The notes under the pieces: model-generated
The model's database searches: none
What the model saw: only the letters and a program-made list of their open reading frames with translations
What the model was told of the DNA's origin: nothing
In this document: in pieces, positions 17,413-25,828 of the stretch
Position numbering within the stretch: the stretch's first letter is position 1
Layout: each line of letters opens with the position of its first letter
Position numbers and translations under genes: made by a program
From: an uncultured Porphyromonadaceae bacterium
Lineage (GTDB): Bacteria > Bacteroidota > Bacteroidia > Bacteroidales > Muribaculaceae
Assembly (NCBI GenBank): GCA_902493335.1
Contig: CABUPJ010000041.1
Span: 1-32,461, forward strand
Direction of reading: 5' to 3'
DNA length: 32,461 nt

Positions 17413-18219
17413 ATGTTGGAAAAACTTATACTGACGTTAACGGCAATCATATCGCTGACAGCATGCGATATGATTGAAAGCCATCCTTATGATGTAAATG
17501 TCACAGGTGAGAAACATCTGACTGACAGGAATACGGCTCTGATTGAGGCCGCACTCGAAGGCAAGACGTCGTTTACGTTCGCGATGATGTCTGACACACA
17601 GCGCGGCTATGACGAGATGGCCGATGCGGTAAAAGCCATTAACCGTCGGGGCGACATCGACTTCGTCGTCCACGGAGGCGACTTCACCGAGTATGGCGCG
17701 ACACGCGAATTCGAGTGGGCACGCGACATCCTCGCACGCCTTAATGTGCCGTATATCAGCGTCATCGGCAATCACGACTGCATCGCAACAGGCATAGAGA
17801 CTTATGAGACGATTTTCGGTCGCCTGAACTACGCGTTCAACGCCGGCGACGTGAGGTTCATCTGCCTGAACACAAATGCTCTCGAATTCAACTATTCGGT
17901 GGCGATACCCGACTTCGGATTCCTGAAAAACGAGCTGGCCGTACTACCGCCGTCGGCAACACGAACCATCGTGCTGATGCACGCCGGGCCGTTCAGCGAC
18001 CAGTTTAACAACAACACGGCCCATGAATTTCATGAAAGGCTGAAAAGCTTCCCCGGGCTGCAATTCTGCCTCTACGGCCACGGCCATCATATAGAAGCCA
18101 TTGATATGTTTGATGACGGGGTAATATATTATGAGTGCGCCAACATAAAAAAACGGTCGTTCCTGGTTTTCAACATCAGAGAGGACGGAGATTATGATTA
18201 TGAAGTGGTCGAATTTTAA
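17413..18219 (+). CDS. Metallophosphoesterase lipoprotein
   Basis: 268 aa. The signal peptide ends in a lipobox (SLTAC, lipidated C18), so the enzyme should be anchored in the envelope. The calcineurin-like metal-binding motifs are in order: D61-x-Q63, GGD (88-90), GNHD (119-122), MHAGP and GHGHH. All are intact. DTQ replaces the commoner DxH, seen in some branches of this fold. The family hydrolyses phosphoesters of varied kinds; the substrate is not predictable here. The downstream gene overlaps its 3' end, so the two are coupled. The 246 bp upstream (17167-17412) holds no gene; the nearest -7-like element, GATATTTG at 17371, is one base off consensus. Confidence 0.88.
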   Translation: MLEKLILTLTAIISLTACDMIESHPYDVNVTGEKHLTDRNTALIEAALEGKTSFTFAMMSDTQRGYDEMADAVKAINRRGDIDFVVHGGDFTEYGATREFEWARDILARLNVPYISVIGNHDCIATGIETYETIFGRLNYAFNAGDVRFICLNTNALEFNYSVAIPDFGFLKNELAVLPPSATRTIVLMHAGPFSDQFNNNTAHEFHERLKSFPGLQFCLYGHGHHIEAIDMFDDGVIYYECANIKKRSFLVFNIREDGDYDYEVVEF

Positions 18220-18802
18220 ACGTATTGCGGCTGTTGTGGCAATGATTGTCACCGCCGCGGATATCTTTGCGATAAATCTGCGTCCTGCATGTGTCTCATG
18301 CCAGACAGGAGGGGGCATGGGTGTGATTTCGGCCGGACCGGGCTGGCGCTATGGCGCAAAGCAACGATGGGAAACCGAACTGTTCGTCGGTTTCATTCCC
18401 GAATATGACTCGAAGTCGGCAAAGGCGACATTCGCCATAAAAGAGAATTTTGTACCGTGGCAGGTCAGAGTCTCAGACCGTTTTACCTTCGAGCCTCTCA
18501 CCTCGAGCCTCTACTTCACGACGATTGCCAGCAAACGGTTCTGGGTGCGTCAGCCCGGCAGATATCCGTCGGGATACTACGGACTGCCGACCAAGATACG
18601 CACCAACATCGCCATCGGCCAAAGGCTGAAATGGCACTTGCCCAAACCCGAGAGTTTCTGCAGATCGATTTCTGTCTATTACGAAATCGGGACCTGCGAC
18701 ATCTATGCCCTCAGCGCTGCCGGTAACAGCGAGATAAAGCTCCACGACCGCCTGCAGCTCTGCATCGGCATGAAACTGACGTTTAAAAAGCCTGAAAAAT
18801 AG
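18200..18802 (+). CDS. Small secreted protein, probable outer-membrane beta-barrel
   Basis: 200 aa from the ATG at 18200 (an in-frame ATG at 18194 adds two residues). I do not recognise a named family. A signal peptide (about 1-24, ending IFA) is followed by alternating aromatic/polar strands: GMGVISAGPGWRYG, RWETELFVGFIPEY, SLYFTTIASKRFW, SISVYYEIGTCDIYAL, LQLCIGMKLTF. The last residues resemble the C-terminal strand of an outer-membrane barrel. It overlaps the metallophosphoesterase by 20 nt, so the pair is translated together and may act together at the envelope. Confidence 0.7.
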   Translation: MKWSNFKRIAAVVAMIVTAADIFAINLRPACVSCQTGGGMGVISAGPGWRYGAKQRWETELFVGFIPEYDSKSAKATFAIKENFVPWQVRVSDRFTFEPLTSSLYFTTIASKRFWVRQPGRYPSGYYGLPTKIRTNIAIGQRLKWHLPKPESFCRSISVYYEIGTCDIYALSAAGNSEIKLHDRLQLCIGMKLTFKKPEK

Positions 18803-18828
18803 TTTTTTCATTAGTCCCGGCCGTGTGC

Positions 18829-19824
18829 CTACAGCAGAAAACGACGGCTCATAGCGACGGCCTGGCGGCGCGCCGTCTCCTGACCGCCGACAGTGATAAA
18901 CAGATGGCTCGCGTCATGAAGCACCGTGCGTGCGACGGAAACGCCATTATCAAGCAGAAGCCGCTCCATGTCGGCGCCCTGGTCACAGAGAATGTCGTGA
19001 CCGGCATTGACAATCATCACCGGAGGAAGGGCCGCCAGCAGATGTGGCGGGGCGCAGAAAGGCGAAATAAAAGGATTATCAGGGCTGTCGGCTCCGATAT
19101 AGGCTTCGTTGAAGGCCTCCATAATGCCGGCGTCGAGGCCGTAACCCGTGGCATATGCCTGCCACGAGGCGCTGTCGTCGTTCCAAGCCTTTACGACGGG
19201 ATAGAAAGCGAGCACCGACGCCGGACGGTGGCTGCCGTCACCGTCGGCGCAAAGACGCAATGCGGCCGCAAGGGCGAGATTGCCGCCCGCACTGTCGCCG
19301 CCGATGCTTATCGCCCGCGCGTTGAAGCCATAGCTTCCGCAATTGTCGAAGGCAAAGCGCACGGCCTCGAGACAGCTTTCAAGCGCTGCCGGATAGGGAT
19401 ACTCGGGAGCGAGAGGATAGTCGACCGCCAGAACCGCAAGGCCTCCGCCGGCGACAAGCTCGCCACAGAAACGCGAACAACTGTTGATACTGCCGAAACA
19501 CCATCCGCCTCCATGGAGATAGATGAGCAAAGGTAGTGGTGCGGCGGCACTGTCGGCCGGAATATAAAGGCGGTACCGGTCGCCGATGTCTGTGGCTTTT
19601 ACCCCCTCGGGAAGTGCGGACGCGGTGTTGCGCGAGACCCTGACGGCAAGCAGCGCCGAAAAATCGCCGGCGACAGCATCGCGCACGGCACGTTCCTGAC
19701 GATCCTGAAGCCCCGGAGGTACCGAGGCCAGAAAGGCACGCTCTTCGTCGGCCATCGTCTGCGCCGACGCCGTGAAGGATAGCACGAGCGCCGACAATAT
19801 TAGAAACCTTATCGTCATCTTCAT
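18829..19824 (-). CDS. Secreted alpha/beta-hydrolase, hormone-sensitive-lipase-like esterase
   Basis: 331 aa. Signal peptide MKMTIRFLILSALVLSFTASA. The HSL-family oxyanion loop HGGGW is followed by the nucleophile motif GDSAGGN, then the acid in HDILCDQG and the histidine in DASHLF, so the catalytic triad is complete. These enzymes hydrolyse short acyl esters, often from carbohydrates or drugs; here it is probably periplasmic. I moved the start 12 codons downstream of the first in-frame start because a -7 box (19835-19842) lies within that extension. It is convergent with the preceding pair and stands alone. Confidence 0.9.
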   Translation of the reverse strand: MKMTIRFLILSALVLSFTASAQTMADEERAFLASVPPGLQDRQERAVRDAVAGDFSALLAVRVSRNTASALPEGVKATDIGDRYRLYIPADSAAAPLPLLIYLHGGGWCFGSINSCSRFCGELVAGGGLAVLAVDYPLAPEYPYPAALESCLEAVRFAFDNCGSYGFNARAISIGGDSAGGNLALAAALRLCADGDGSHRPASVLAFYPVVKAWNDDSASWQAYATGYGLDAGIMEAFNEAYIGADSPDNPFISPFCAPPHLLAALPPVMIVNAGHDILCDQGADMERLLLDNGVSVARTVLHDASHLFITVGGQETARRQAVAMSRRFLL

Positions 19825-19834
19825 AATCTGACAG

Positions 19835-19842
19835 CAAAGATA
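19835..19842 (-). promoter_or_regulatory. -7 box (TATCTTTG) for the esterase
   Basis: Minus-strand TATCTTTG matches TAnnTTTG exactly, 10 nt before the chosen ATG. No TTTG at -33 spacing. Confidence 0.5.
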
Positions 19843-19947
19843 CTGTAAATATTCTGCCATTCGGCAACTTCAATAAAGACACCGGAGCGTTCGGCGGGAC
19901 AAAATAAAGCCCTACCCTGCGCCAGGGTGGATGGAGCTGAGGCCGGT

Positions 19948-20262
19948 TTATTTCTTTTTTGATTTCGGGTACGGCAGGTCGTCCCAAAGAGTCCCGATGA
20001 CTTTGAGCGTTTTACGGGAGTCAGAGAGGTCAAGGATATAGGCTTCTTTGGCTCCGGGATAGGGACAGCCGCACTCGGCGTCGGCCATCAAGTCTCCGAT
20101 GCAGGGCAGACGCTTGACATATGCGTTGTTGTCGCAGGCGGTTATGACACATTTCTCGTTGACATAGACGACATAGTCGCCCATCATCTTGCGGGCACGC
20201 ACGGCGCCAAGCGGTTTGAGCGTGTCACAGACGAAATCGATAAATTCGGTGGTGCAAGGCAT
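19948..20262 (-). CDS. TfoX/Sxy N-terminal domain protein
   Basis: 104 aa, a stand-alone TfoX-N domain: FIDFVCDTLKPLGAVRARKMMGDYVVYVNEKCVITACDNNAYVKRL is the family core, in which the MMGDY segment is diagnostic. The long forms regulate competence in gammaproteobacteria; the role of short forms like this is unknown and I do not assign one. It ends in a lysine-rich tail. It begins 3 nt after the PfpI-family stop and is the last gene of a three-gene operon. Confidence 0.88.
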   Translation of the reverse strand: MPCTTEFIDFVCDTLKPLGAVRARKMMGDYVVYVNEKCVITACDNNAYVKRLPCIGDLMADAECGCPYPGAKEAYILDLSDSRKTLKVIGTLWDDLPYPKSKKK

Positions 20263-20265
20263 GGT

Positions 20266-20874
20266 TTATCCGGGAAACAAGCTACAGAAGCCTTGTTTGT
20301 TAAACTGATAGTACATCTCGATGCGCTCGGGCGTGTCGTTGCCGAGGAGCAGAAGCAGCTCTCTGGCAAATTCGAGCGTCGCCGAACCGTTTGCAGTGAC
20401 GATGTTGCCGTCGGCGACAGCTTGTGCGTTGACATAACCGGCTGAATTAGTATAGTTTTCTCCGCCCCAGAGTTTAAGCTGCCCGACGCCGTTGCCGGTG
20501 TGGCGGCAGGCATTGAGAAATCCGTGCGCGGCCATGAATGAAGCCGCATTGCAAATGGCACCGACAATCTTGCCTGTCTCAATGGCCCGTCTGACAATAT
20601 GCACGACCTGTTCTGCGACAGGCGTGGCCCATCCGAAACCGCCGATAAGCACCAGCGCGGCATAATCGTCAGGCATCGTGTCAAACGAATAATCGGGCAC
20701 AGTCGCAAAACCGCCTATCGATCTGACAGGCGCGGTCGTAGGTGCCACGACCTTGTTGACATATCCGGGATTCGACTTCAAGGCAAACTCATCAGACGCT
20801 ATGGCCTGCGAAAGATATACCGCCTCGTGTGCGGCATAATCGGGAAGCAGAATATAAAGGATTTCGTTGTTCAT
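20266..20874 (-). CDS. DJ-1/PfpI-family protein
   Basis: 202 aa, full length for the family. The nucleophile-elbow cysteine is C108 in GAICNA, with a glutamate (E17) available at the usual N-terminal position and GGFGW (78-82) before it. Members act as glyoxalases, deglycase-like enzymes, amidases or redox sensors, so the reaction cannot be assigned. No signal peptide. It lies between an FMN-binding oxidase-like gene (15 nt upstream) and the TfoX domain gene (3 nt downstream), all on the minus strand. Confidence 0.88.
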   Translation of the reverse strand: MNNEILYILLPDYAAHEAVYLSQAIASDEFALKSNPGYVNKVVAPTTAPVRSIGGFATVPDYSFDTMPDDYAALVLIGGFGWATPVAEQVVHIVRRAIETGKIVGAICNAASFMAAHGFLNACRHTGNGVGQLKLWGGENYTNSAGYVNAQAVADGNIVTANGSATLEFARELLLLLGNDTPERIEMYYQFNKQGFCSLFPG

Positions 20875-20889
20875 AATCTTGTAAACGTT

Positions 20890-21312
20890 TCAGGTCTGTT
20901 TCAATTCAACATGCGTAAAATGACGGTCAATCCAGATTGTCGCTTCATGGGCTGTAAACCTGAGCAGGATATAATTGGGGTCGGCCGGACCGCCGGGGAA
21001 GTGCTTTATATACCAGTCCTGCCACTTCGCTTTACGGATACTATCGTCTGCTACAATCTCCACGCAACCGCGCAGGCAGACGCTGGAGCCGTCTTTTTCA
21101 TAGCACAGACCGGCTTTGGGATTATGTCTGAAATCTGAAACCTTGACTGAATCGGCGCCTGTCGCCATCCACACGACACCGCACCCCTGTGTCTCGCCTT
21201 TAGCCATAGGCACGGGCCGCGGGAATCCATTGCCGTCTACAGACGCTATTGTAACTACCTGACAGGCGGCAAGCAGTTCTTCCGCCTTTTTTATTAGATC
21301 TGAATCGCTCAT
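20890..21312 (-). CDS. Pyridoxamine 5'-phosphate oxidase-like (general stress protein 26-type) FMN-binding protein
   Basis: 140 aa, a single split-barrel domain. The segments VVTIASVDGNGFPRPVPMA and VWMATGADSVKVSDFRHNPKAGLCY are the usual FMN-binding parts of the PNPOx-like fold. It is too short for true PdxH and lacks its C-terminal substrate region, so it is better called a general stress protein 26/PNPOx-like protein, probably binding FMN or F420-like flavin. First gene of the operon with PfpI and TfoX; a -7 box lies at 21418-21425. Confidence 0.87.
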   Translation of the reverse strand: MSDSDLIKKAEELLAACQVVTIASVDGNGFPRPVPMAKGETQGCGVVWMATGADSVKVSDFRHNPKAGLCYEKDGSSVCLRGCVEIVADDSIRKAKWQDWYIKHFPGGPADPNYILLRFTAHEATIWIDRHFTHVELKQT

Positions 21313-21337
21313 TTATTTTTGTTTAATAGTCTGACAT

Positions 21338-21363
21338 TTACGCCGCGTCATCCGTCGGCGTAA
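21338..21363. other. Perfect 8-bp hairpin TTACGCCG/CGGCGTAA
   Basis: Arms at 21338-21345 and 21356-21363 surround a 10-nt loop. It sits in the leader of the PNPOx-like gene, between its -7 box and its ATG. No T-tract follows on either strand. A variant with arms TAACGCCG/CGGCGTTA lies at 28281-28324. Confidence 0.4.
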
Positions 21364-21417
21364 GTTCCTCCGCCATGCCCAGCGGATATATCTGACGCGA
21401 GCCGGAGAAACCAAACG

Positions 21418-21425
21418 CAAATCTA
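21418..21425 (-). promoter_or_regulatory. -7 box (TAGATTTG) for the PNPOx-PfpI-TfoX operon
   Basis: Minus-strand TAGATTTG fits TAnnTTTG, about 106 nt before the ATG, giving a leader that would include the 21338 hairpin. No -33 match. Confidence 0.35.
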
Positions 21426-21499
21426 CGAATTATTTCGGAGATTTTGATGACTGTGGCATTAGCATTATCTACCTACCGCCCTGTAGCGGCAACATCCGG

Positions 21500-24052
21500 C
21501 TATTTCAAAATTGCCGATGAACCGGCTGGTTGCACTCCGATTTCATCGCTCCGTTGTATTTTCTTACCATATCCGAACGTATACATCACCGACAGATTAA
21601 TCCGCCGATGATAGTACGTGCCTCCTTGCAGCATGGTTTCAGAATATAGCGGGGTATTCAGCGTTTGAGTTGCTCCCAACCAGTCTCCCCGGAATATATT
21701 GATTGCAGACAAACGAATATTACAATTGGAATTACCCCATCCGGCCTGCAACTGATAAAAGTCTCGTGTCTTATACCAGACACCCTGATTGCCCTGAATG
21801 GTCTTGTCGGCACTCTGATAAGAAGCCTGAACGAAGAACCTCTTAATATAATATGTCGCAGAAGCTCTGACGGCAAAAGGGGCCTTTGACATGTTGTAAT
21901 AGCCGCTATAACAGAATATTGATATTGATGGATGAGCAGCCAACTGCAGACTGCCATCAAATAGTTTCAGGTTAAATGACAGGCCTACCTGTGTTCGATT
22001 ATAATCCTGGTCTGAAGAATAAGACTTCAAAATAGCATGACCGTCTTTGTATGACTCGAATACGGGAACATACAAATTGTACTCGCCGAAATATTGGCTG
22101 TAGAGCGACATGGAGTACTTATTGCCCGCGATCCAGTTATACTGAAGATTGAATGTGACCTGACGTGAAAGCGAAAGATCCGGATTACCGGTCTTGTACA
22201 TAAGCTCATTATCCTGCAATACATTGGGGGTTTTGACACTTTCGCCCGGATAGTTGGCCCCATAATGGAAGAATCCCTGCAACGAGTGCTGATTTGACGT
22301 AGAAAAACTGCCCGATATATTTACCAAGGGATATATTTCGCTTACATACACTCCATTGATACCGTTACGTTCCCATTGTAGCGCGGCATCAGAGCTGAAT
22401 CGCCATCTGCGGTTATTATAATTATATCCGATTCTCACACCGGTATAACTGTCTGAAAAATCGTTCTTATAAAGAGATGTACCTGTGTATATAACTCCAT
22501 TTTTATTTGTACCTGCATATATATTTGCCGAAGCGCCGTGCCTGTCAGAAAAACTTTTATACAATGAAGCTCCGGCACTTATACGGTAATAATTTTCCCG
22601 AGAAGTATTATCGACAGACTCAGTTCCGGATAGAGTCGTCGAGTAAGAATACGAATAGTTGGTATGACCGTAATTTGCTTTTGGGCTAAGACTTAGTTGC
22701 AAGCCATCCGCCAGAAGAAAATAGTATGCCCCCGACCATATAAAATGCCTGGTGGTATAGGGCTGATTATTCTGATAAGTATAATCGGCAGCTTTCGACG
22801 GAGTATATGAGAGTTGGCCTTGCGTTTTAGCCAATGGACTTTGATCAAAATTAAATCCGACAGTATTCCCTATCTGTATTTTATCGCTATCATATACAGC
22901 CCGAAATGTTACCGGATACTGATTGTATTTGAAATGCGAGTTGTCGAACACCTCATTTCTAATAACCGAATTGTCTTTACCGTCAATGCCTGTCAGCGTA
23001 TATCTACCGATTCTCGAAGTACCGGCATGGTTAATATCATGATTTGACGCACCTGCATACATATCAAAAAACATACTCTTATAAGTAAACTTTGAGTATA
23101 ATGAAGTTCTGCTCGACAGCCCCGCAAGAATATTCTCACCCGCAGACAATTTGGTATATCCGCCGTACTCATATCTCTGCATTATAAAGTTAATGACATG
23201 CTCATTGCCGTTGAACCGGGGGTCAGCAGGAAAATCAAGAAACTCAACTGTCTTTACATCCGCAATTCTCATTCCCTGCAGCTCCTCTGACGAAGCCGGC
23301 AAGCCGTTTACATATATAGCTACCGCTCCACCGGTCAATGTCGCTACCGACTCATCCACAAGATTGATATTGATCTGGGGAATAGCCATGTTCCTTAATA
23401 AATCGATAGCCGTCTGCGATGCATTCTTTTGGCGCTGAGTCGGAAGATAAGTTGTCTTGTCGGAAGATGTCCGTGAACAGTCAGCTTCGACACTGACCGC
23501 CTGCAACAGTATAGGCAATTCAGTCATATTAACTATCCCGACGTCGAACGCCCCACACTTCCTGTATGCCGGCATATAGCCTAAGCATGTGAGTTTTACA
23601 ATAACGTCTTGCTTATCACAAGGTATCGAGAAGCGCCCCACCCCGTCTGTAATGCCGTAGGTTATCACTGTCGAATCATTGGGCGCGAGCAACATCACTG
23701 TCGCCCCGACAACAGGCTCGTTGTCACTTCCGACAGCGCAGCCGTTATAAACAAATCTGCCATGCTGCAGCGCTTCAATATAGTAGCATCCGCTTTTTTT
23801 GATGACAGATATAGGATTGTTGCCGACCGCCAGGCACAATGCTTCATAGACGTCACCGGTATCGATTTCAGCCGAAGTGCGGTAATTATCGAGTTCTTTG
23901 TAAATGAAGAATATGTTGACGTCGGGATGGTCTTTGCTGATTGCAACAATGGCCTCTGATATGGGGGTGTTATCGAACGAATAAGAGTATTCGCCGGCAC
24001 GGGCGGTCATAAGAACCATGACAGCCACGATTATAGTCATGACCGTTCTCAT
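21500..24052 (-). CDS. STN-plug-barrel outer-membrane receptor (TonB-dependent-like)
   Basis: 850 aa from the ATG at 24052, two nt after the anti-sigma stop. A signal peptide (about 1-20) is followed by an STN-like domain (about 23-93, SFDNTPISEAIVAISKDHPD), a carboxypeptidase-regulatory-like fold (about 100-165, EPVVGATVMLLAPNDSTV), a plug-like region (about 205-280, GGAVAIYVNGLPASSEELQGM) and a beta-barrel to the end. The barrel is of the OMP beta-barrel family type found in Bacteroidetes. There is no SusD partner and no neighbouring glycan genes, so it is not a SusC-type polysaccharide receptor. The STN domain is the usual contact with an anti-sigma factor, and the genes for both are upstream. 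Confidence 0.87.
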   Translation of the reverse strand: MRTVMTIIVAVMVLMTARAGEYSYSFDNTPISEAIVAISKDHPDVNIFFIYKELDNYRTSAEIDTGDVYEALCLAVGNNPISVIKKSGCYYIEALQHGRFVYNGCAVGSDNEPVVGATVMLLAPNDSTVITYGITDGVGRFSIPCDKQDVIVKLTCLGYMPAYRKCGAFDVGIVNMTELPILLQAVSVEADCSRTSSDKTTYLPTQRQKNASQTAIDLLRNMAIPQININLVDESVATLTGGAVAIYVNGLPASSEELQGMRIADVKTVEFLDFPADPRFNGNEHVINFIMQRYEYGGYTKLSAGENILAGLSSRTSLYSKFTYKSMFFDMYAGASNHDINHAGTSRIGRYTLTGIDGKDNSVIRNEVFDNSHFKYNQYPVTFRAVYDSDKIQIGNTVGFNFDQSPLAKTQGQLSYTPSKAADYTYQNNQPYTTRHFIWSGAYYFLLADGLQLSLSPKANYGHTNYSYSYSTTLSGTESVDNTSRENYYRISAGASLYKSFSDRHGASANIYAGTNKNGVIYTGTSLYKNDFSDSYTGVRIGYNYNNRRWRFSSDAALQWERNGINGVYVSEIYPLVNISGSFSTSNQHSLQGFFHYGANYPGESVKTPNVLQDNELMYKTGNPDLSLSRQVTFNLQYNWIAGNKYSMSLYSQYFGEYNLYVPVFESYKDGHAILKSYSSDQDYNRTQVGLSFNLKLFDGSLQLAAHPSISIFCYSGYYNMSKAPFAVRASATYYIKRFFVQASYQSADKTIQGNQGVWYKTRDFYQLQAGWGNSNCNIRLSAINIFRGDWLGATQTLNTPLYSETMLQGGTYYHRRINLSVMYTFGYGKKIQRSDEIGVQPAGSSAILK

Positions 24053-24054
24053 CT

Positions 24055-24705
24055 TCAATCAATTGTCAGAGTATTTCCATTGCGACTGATATTGATACGT
24101 CCGAATGTATTGAGCTGTGACACAATTTCATCAAGCGAAAATTCCGGGTCGAGCCTGTAATAAAGATGCAGCCCGGCGGCTTCGTTGCTATTGAATATCA
24201 CTTCAACACCGTAGATTGCGGCTACTGCATCCATGACTGACTGAAGCGTCTCGTCTTCAAACATTATCGGCTCCAAGACGACATGGGGTGCATCGGTCTG
24301 TACGGGCACACTGTCGGTAGCGATAGTTATGACGGCCGTGCCGCCATCTGCAACGCCGACAGTAGCTGACTCGGCCTTATGCTCGACAACAGCCACTGTC
24401 ACGGCGATACCGGCGGCAAACGCGGCGATTGAGGTACATATTATTGCCGCTGTCGACGCCGCGCGGCTGCCGAAGAGGTTCAGAAAGCGAGGGCGACGGT
24501 CTATGGCGTGCGCCCGGGTGAACCACTTCCACTCGGCATCGACATCGACGGCCCGGTTGGCTTCGACAGCCGAATCGGTCTCACAGATGAGATTGTAGAT
24601 TTCACGCGCCTCGGAATCTGACAGTATTTCGTCTATCTGCTCCGGCATATAGTTGTCGGGATGCTCGATGAGGTCGAGCACAAGTTCGTACTTATCCATT
24701 TTCAT
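24055..24705 (-). CDS. Short FecR-like anti-sigma factor with DUF4974-type C-terminus
   Basis: 216 aa. A cytoplasmic N-terminal part (about 1-85, acidic and tryptophan-containing) precedes one membrane helix (about 84-107, alanine-rich, AAIICTSIAAFAAGIAV). A short periplasmic linker leads to a C-terminal DUF4974/STN-like domain (about 145-216, DETLQSVMDAVAAIYGVEVIF and the INISRNGNTLTID ending). It should hold the ECF sigma factor at the membrane and receive the signal from the outer-membrane protein. It lacks the ~100-residue central FecR domain of ordinary members. The gene overlaps the sigma gene by 14 nt (8 nt from the second ATG). Confidence 0.8.
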   Translation of the reverse strand: MKMDKYELVLDLIEHPDNYMPEQIDEILSDSEAREIYNLICETDSAVEANRAVDVDAEWKWFTRAHAIDRRPRFLNLFGSRAASTAAIICTSIAAFAAGIAVTVAVVEHKAESATVGVADGGTAVITIATDSVPVQTDAPHVVLEPIMFEDETLQSVMDAVAAIYGVEVIFNSNEAAGLHLYYRLDPEFSLDEIVSQLNTFGRINISRNGNTLTID

Positions 24706-25180
24706 TGAGTTTTTTACGGATGATTGTCAAAGCATGACTCAGATGACGGTAGACAGCCGATTCACTGATACCCATAGCCTCTGCAATCCGTGCAAAAGGC
24801 ATCCCGACAGCGAATCTCAGCTCGATTACACGCCGTGCCTGCGCGGATATCTCACTGCCGATGAGACTGTAGATACGTGCAACGGTTTCGTCATCGGGCC
24901 AGTCGTCGGTGTCGTAAGGCTCATCGTCAATAAAATAGCGCTTGCTAACGCGCTGATGTATCGCGCAGTCTCTGATATGATTGAGGCAGCGGTTTCTGAC
25001 CGCTCTCATGAGATAACCGACTGTCACACCGCCGGCAGGTGTGCCGTCGAGCAATGAGGCAAAGACATCGTGGACGATGTCGCGCGAAAGATCACCGTCA
25101 TGCAGAAGTGCCGCAGCGAGGCGGTACATACTCGCATAATGCGTTTTGAAAAGCAGCTCTATGTCATTTCTGTCTGTCAT
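24692..25180 (-). CDS. ECF-family RNA polymerase sigma factor
   Basis: 162 aa from the ATG at 25180; a GTG 15 nt upstream is in frame but less likely. Region 2 is present with the core contact and promoter-melting segment (LFKTHYASMYRLAAALLHDGDLSRDIVHDVFASLL) and region 4 with the helix-turn-helix (LRFAVGMPFARIAEAMGISESAVYRHLSHALTIIRKKL). Region 3 is absent, as in ECF factors. It is first in the sigma/anti-sigma/receptor operon. Autoregulation is likely for this class but I cannot identify its promoter. Confidence 0.93.
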   Translation of the reverse strand: MTDRNDIELLFKTHYASMYRLAAALLHDGDLSRDIVHDVFASLLDGTPAGGVTVGYLMRAVRNRCLNHIRDCAIHQRVSKRYFIDDEPYDTDDWPDDETVARIYSLIGSEISAQARRVIELRFAVGMPFARIAEAMGISESAVYRHLSHALTIIRKKLNENG

Positions 25181-25270
25181 ACGCTTATAAGACACACAAG
25201 CCTTTCAAAACTCAACATCGCGAAAGAAAGATTTTCAAGAAAATGTTATGATTTATTATTGCGGGATGAT

Positions 25271-25828
25271 TTATCGCCGATGCGTCCCGGCTTTTTCGAC
25301 GACTGATTCTATAAACTCCGACTTGGCTTCCGTATAGCCGTCACGGTTATTTTTATAAGCCGGCAGCAAGCTGAGTTTCAGAGCTTCATAGTCTTTTGCA
25401 AGTGACTGAGACGCTATCATGGCGTCGCGGAAGATGATTTCATCATTATCTCCCAGACGGTGGAAATGGATATGAAAGACCCTCTCGGCATAGCCCCTCG
25501 GTGTATATCCCTTGTTGAAACTCATGCGCATGTCAGAAACCGACATACAGGTATATCCGTTAGCTTCCATTATCTTTTTTACAGCCGCCCATACGACACC
25601 GTCCGGCATCTCGACAAGAATATCGACGACCGGTTTTGCCTGAATATTAGGTATAGCCGTGCTTCCTATGTGATTAATCACAGGGTTATATCCGGCAAGC
25701 AAAGCCGACAGTTCACCGATTTCTTCGCGCGCCCAGTCTGTCCACAGATGATTATGAGGAGTCAGAACTATCGGGAACAATTCCCATAGTTCTTTTAGTG
25801 TCATGTCTTTTAAATCTTTATCGGGCAT
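25271..25828 (-). CDS. GrpB-like (UPF0157) nucleotidyltransferase-fold protein
   Basis: 185 aa. The GrpB/UPF0157 core is clear: GYNPVINHIGSTAIPNIQAKPVVDILVEM, where GST and the DxD-like D-x-L-V-E region mark a nucleotidyltransferase-type fold. The C-terminal segment FRDAMIASQSLAKDYEALKLSL is also family-typical. Its function is unknown; it is often seen next to acetyltransferases. It is the last gene of a four-gene operon and overlaps the YdeI-like gene by 19 nt. Confidence 0.88.
   Translation of the reverse strand: MPDKDLKDMTLKELWELFPIVLTPHNHLWTDWAREEIGELSALLAGYNPVINHIGSTAIPNIQAKPVVDILVEMPDGVVWAAVKKIMEANGYTCMSVSDMRMSFNKGYTPRGYAERVFHIHFHRLGDNDEIIFRDAMIASQSLAKDYEALKLSLLPAYKNNRDGYTEAKSEFIESVVEKAGTHRR

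Noticed and set aside
18823..19536. Plus-strand open frame of 237 codons
   Set aside because: Antisense of the HSL-like esterase, whose catalytic motifs are clear on the other strand.
19948..20262. Competence regulator role for the TfoX-domain protein
   Set aside because: Only the short N-terminal domain is present and no competence genes are near.
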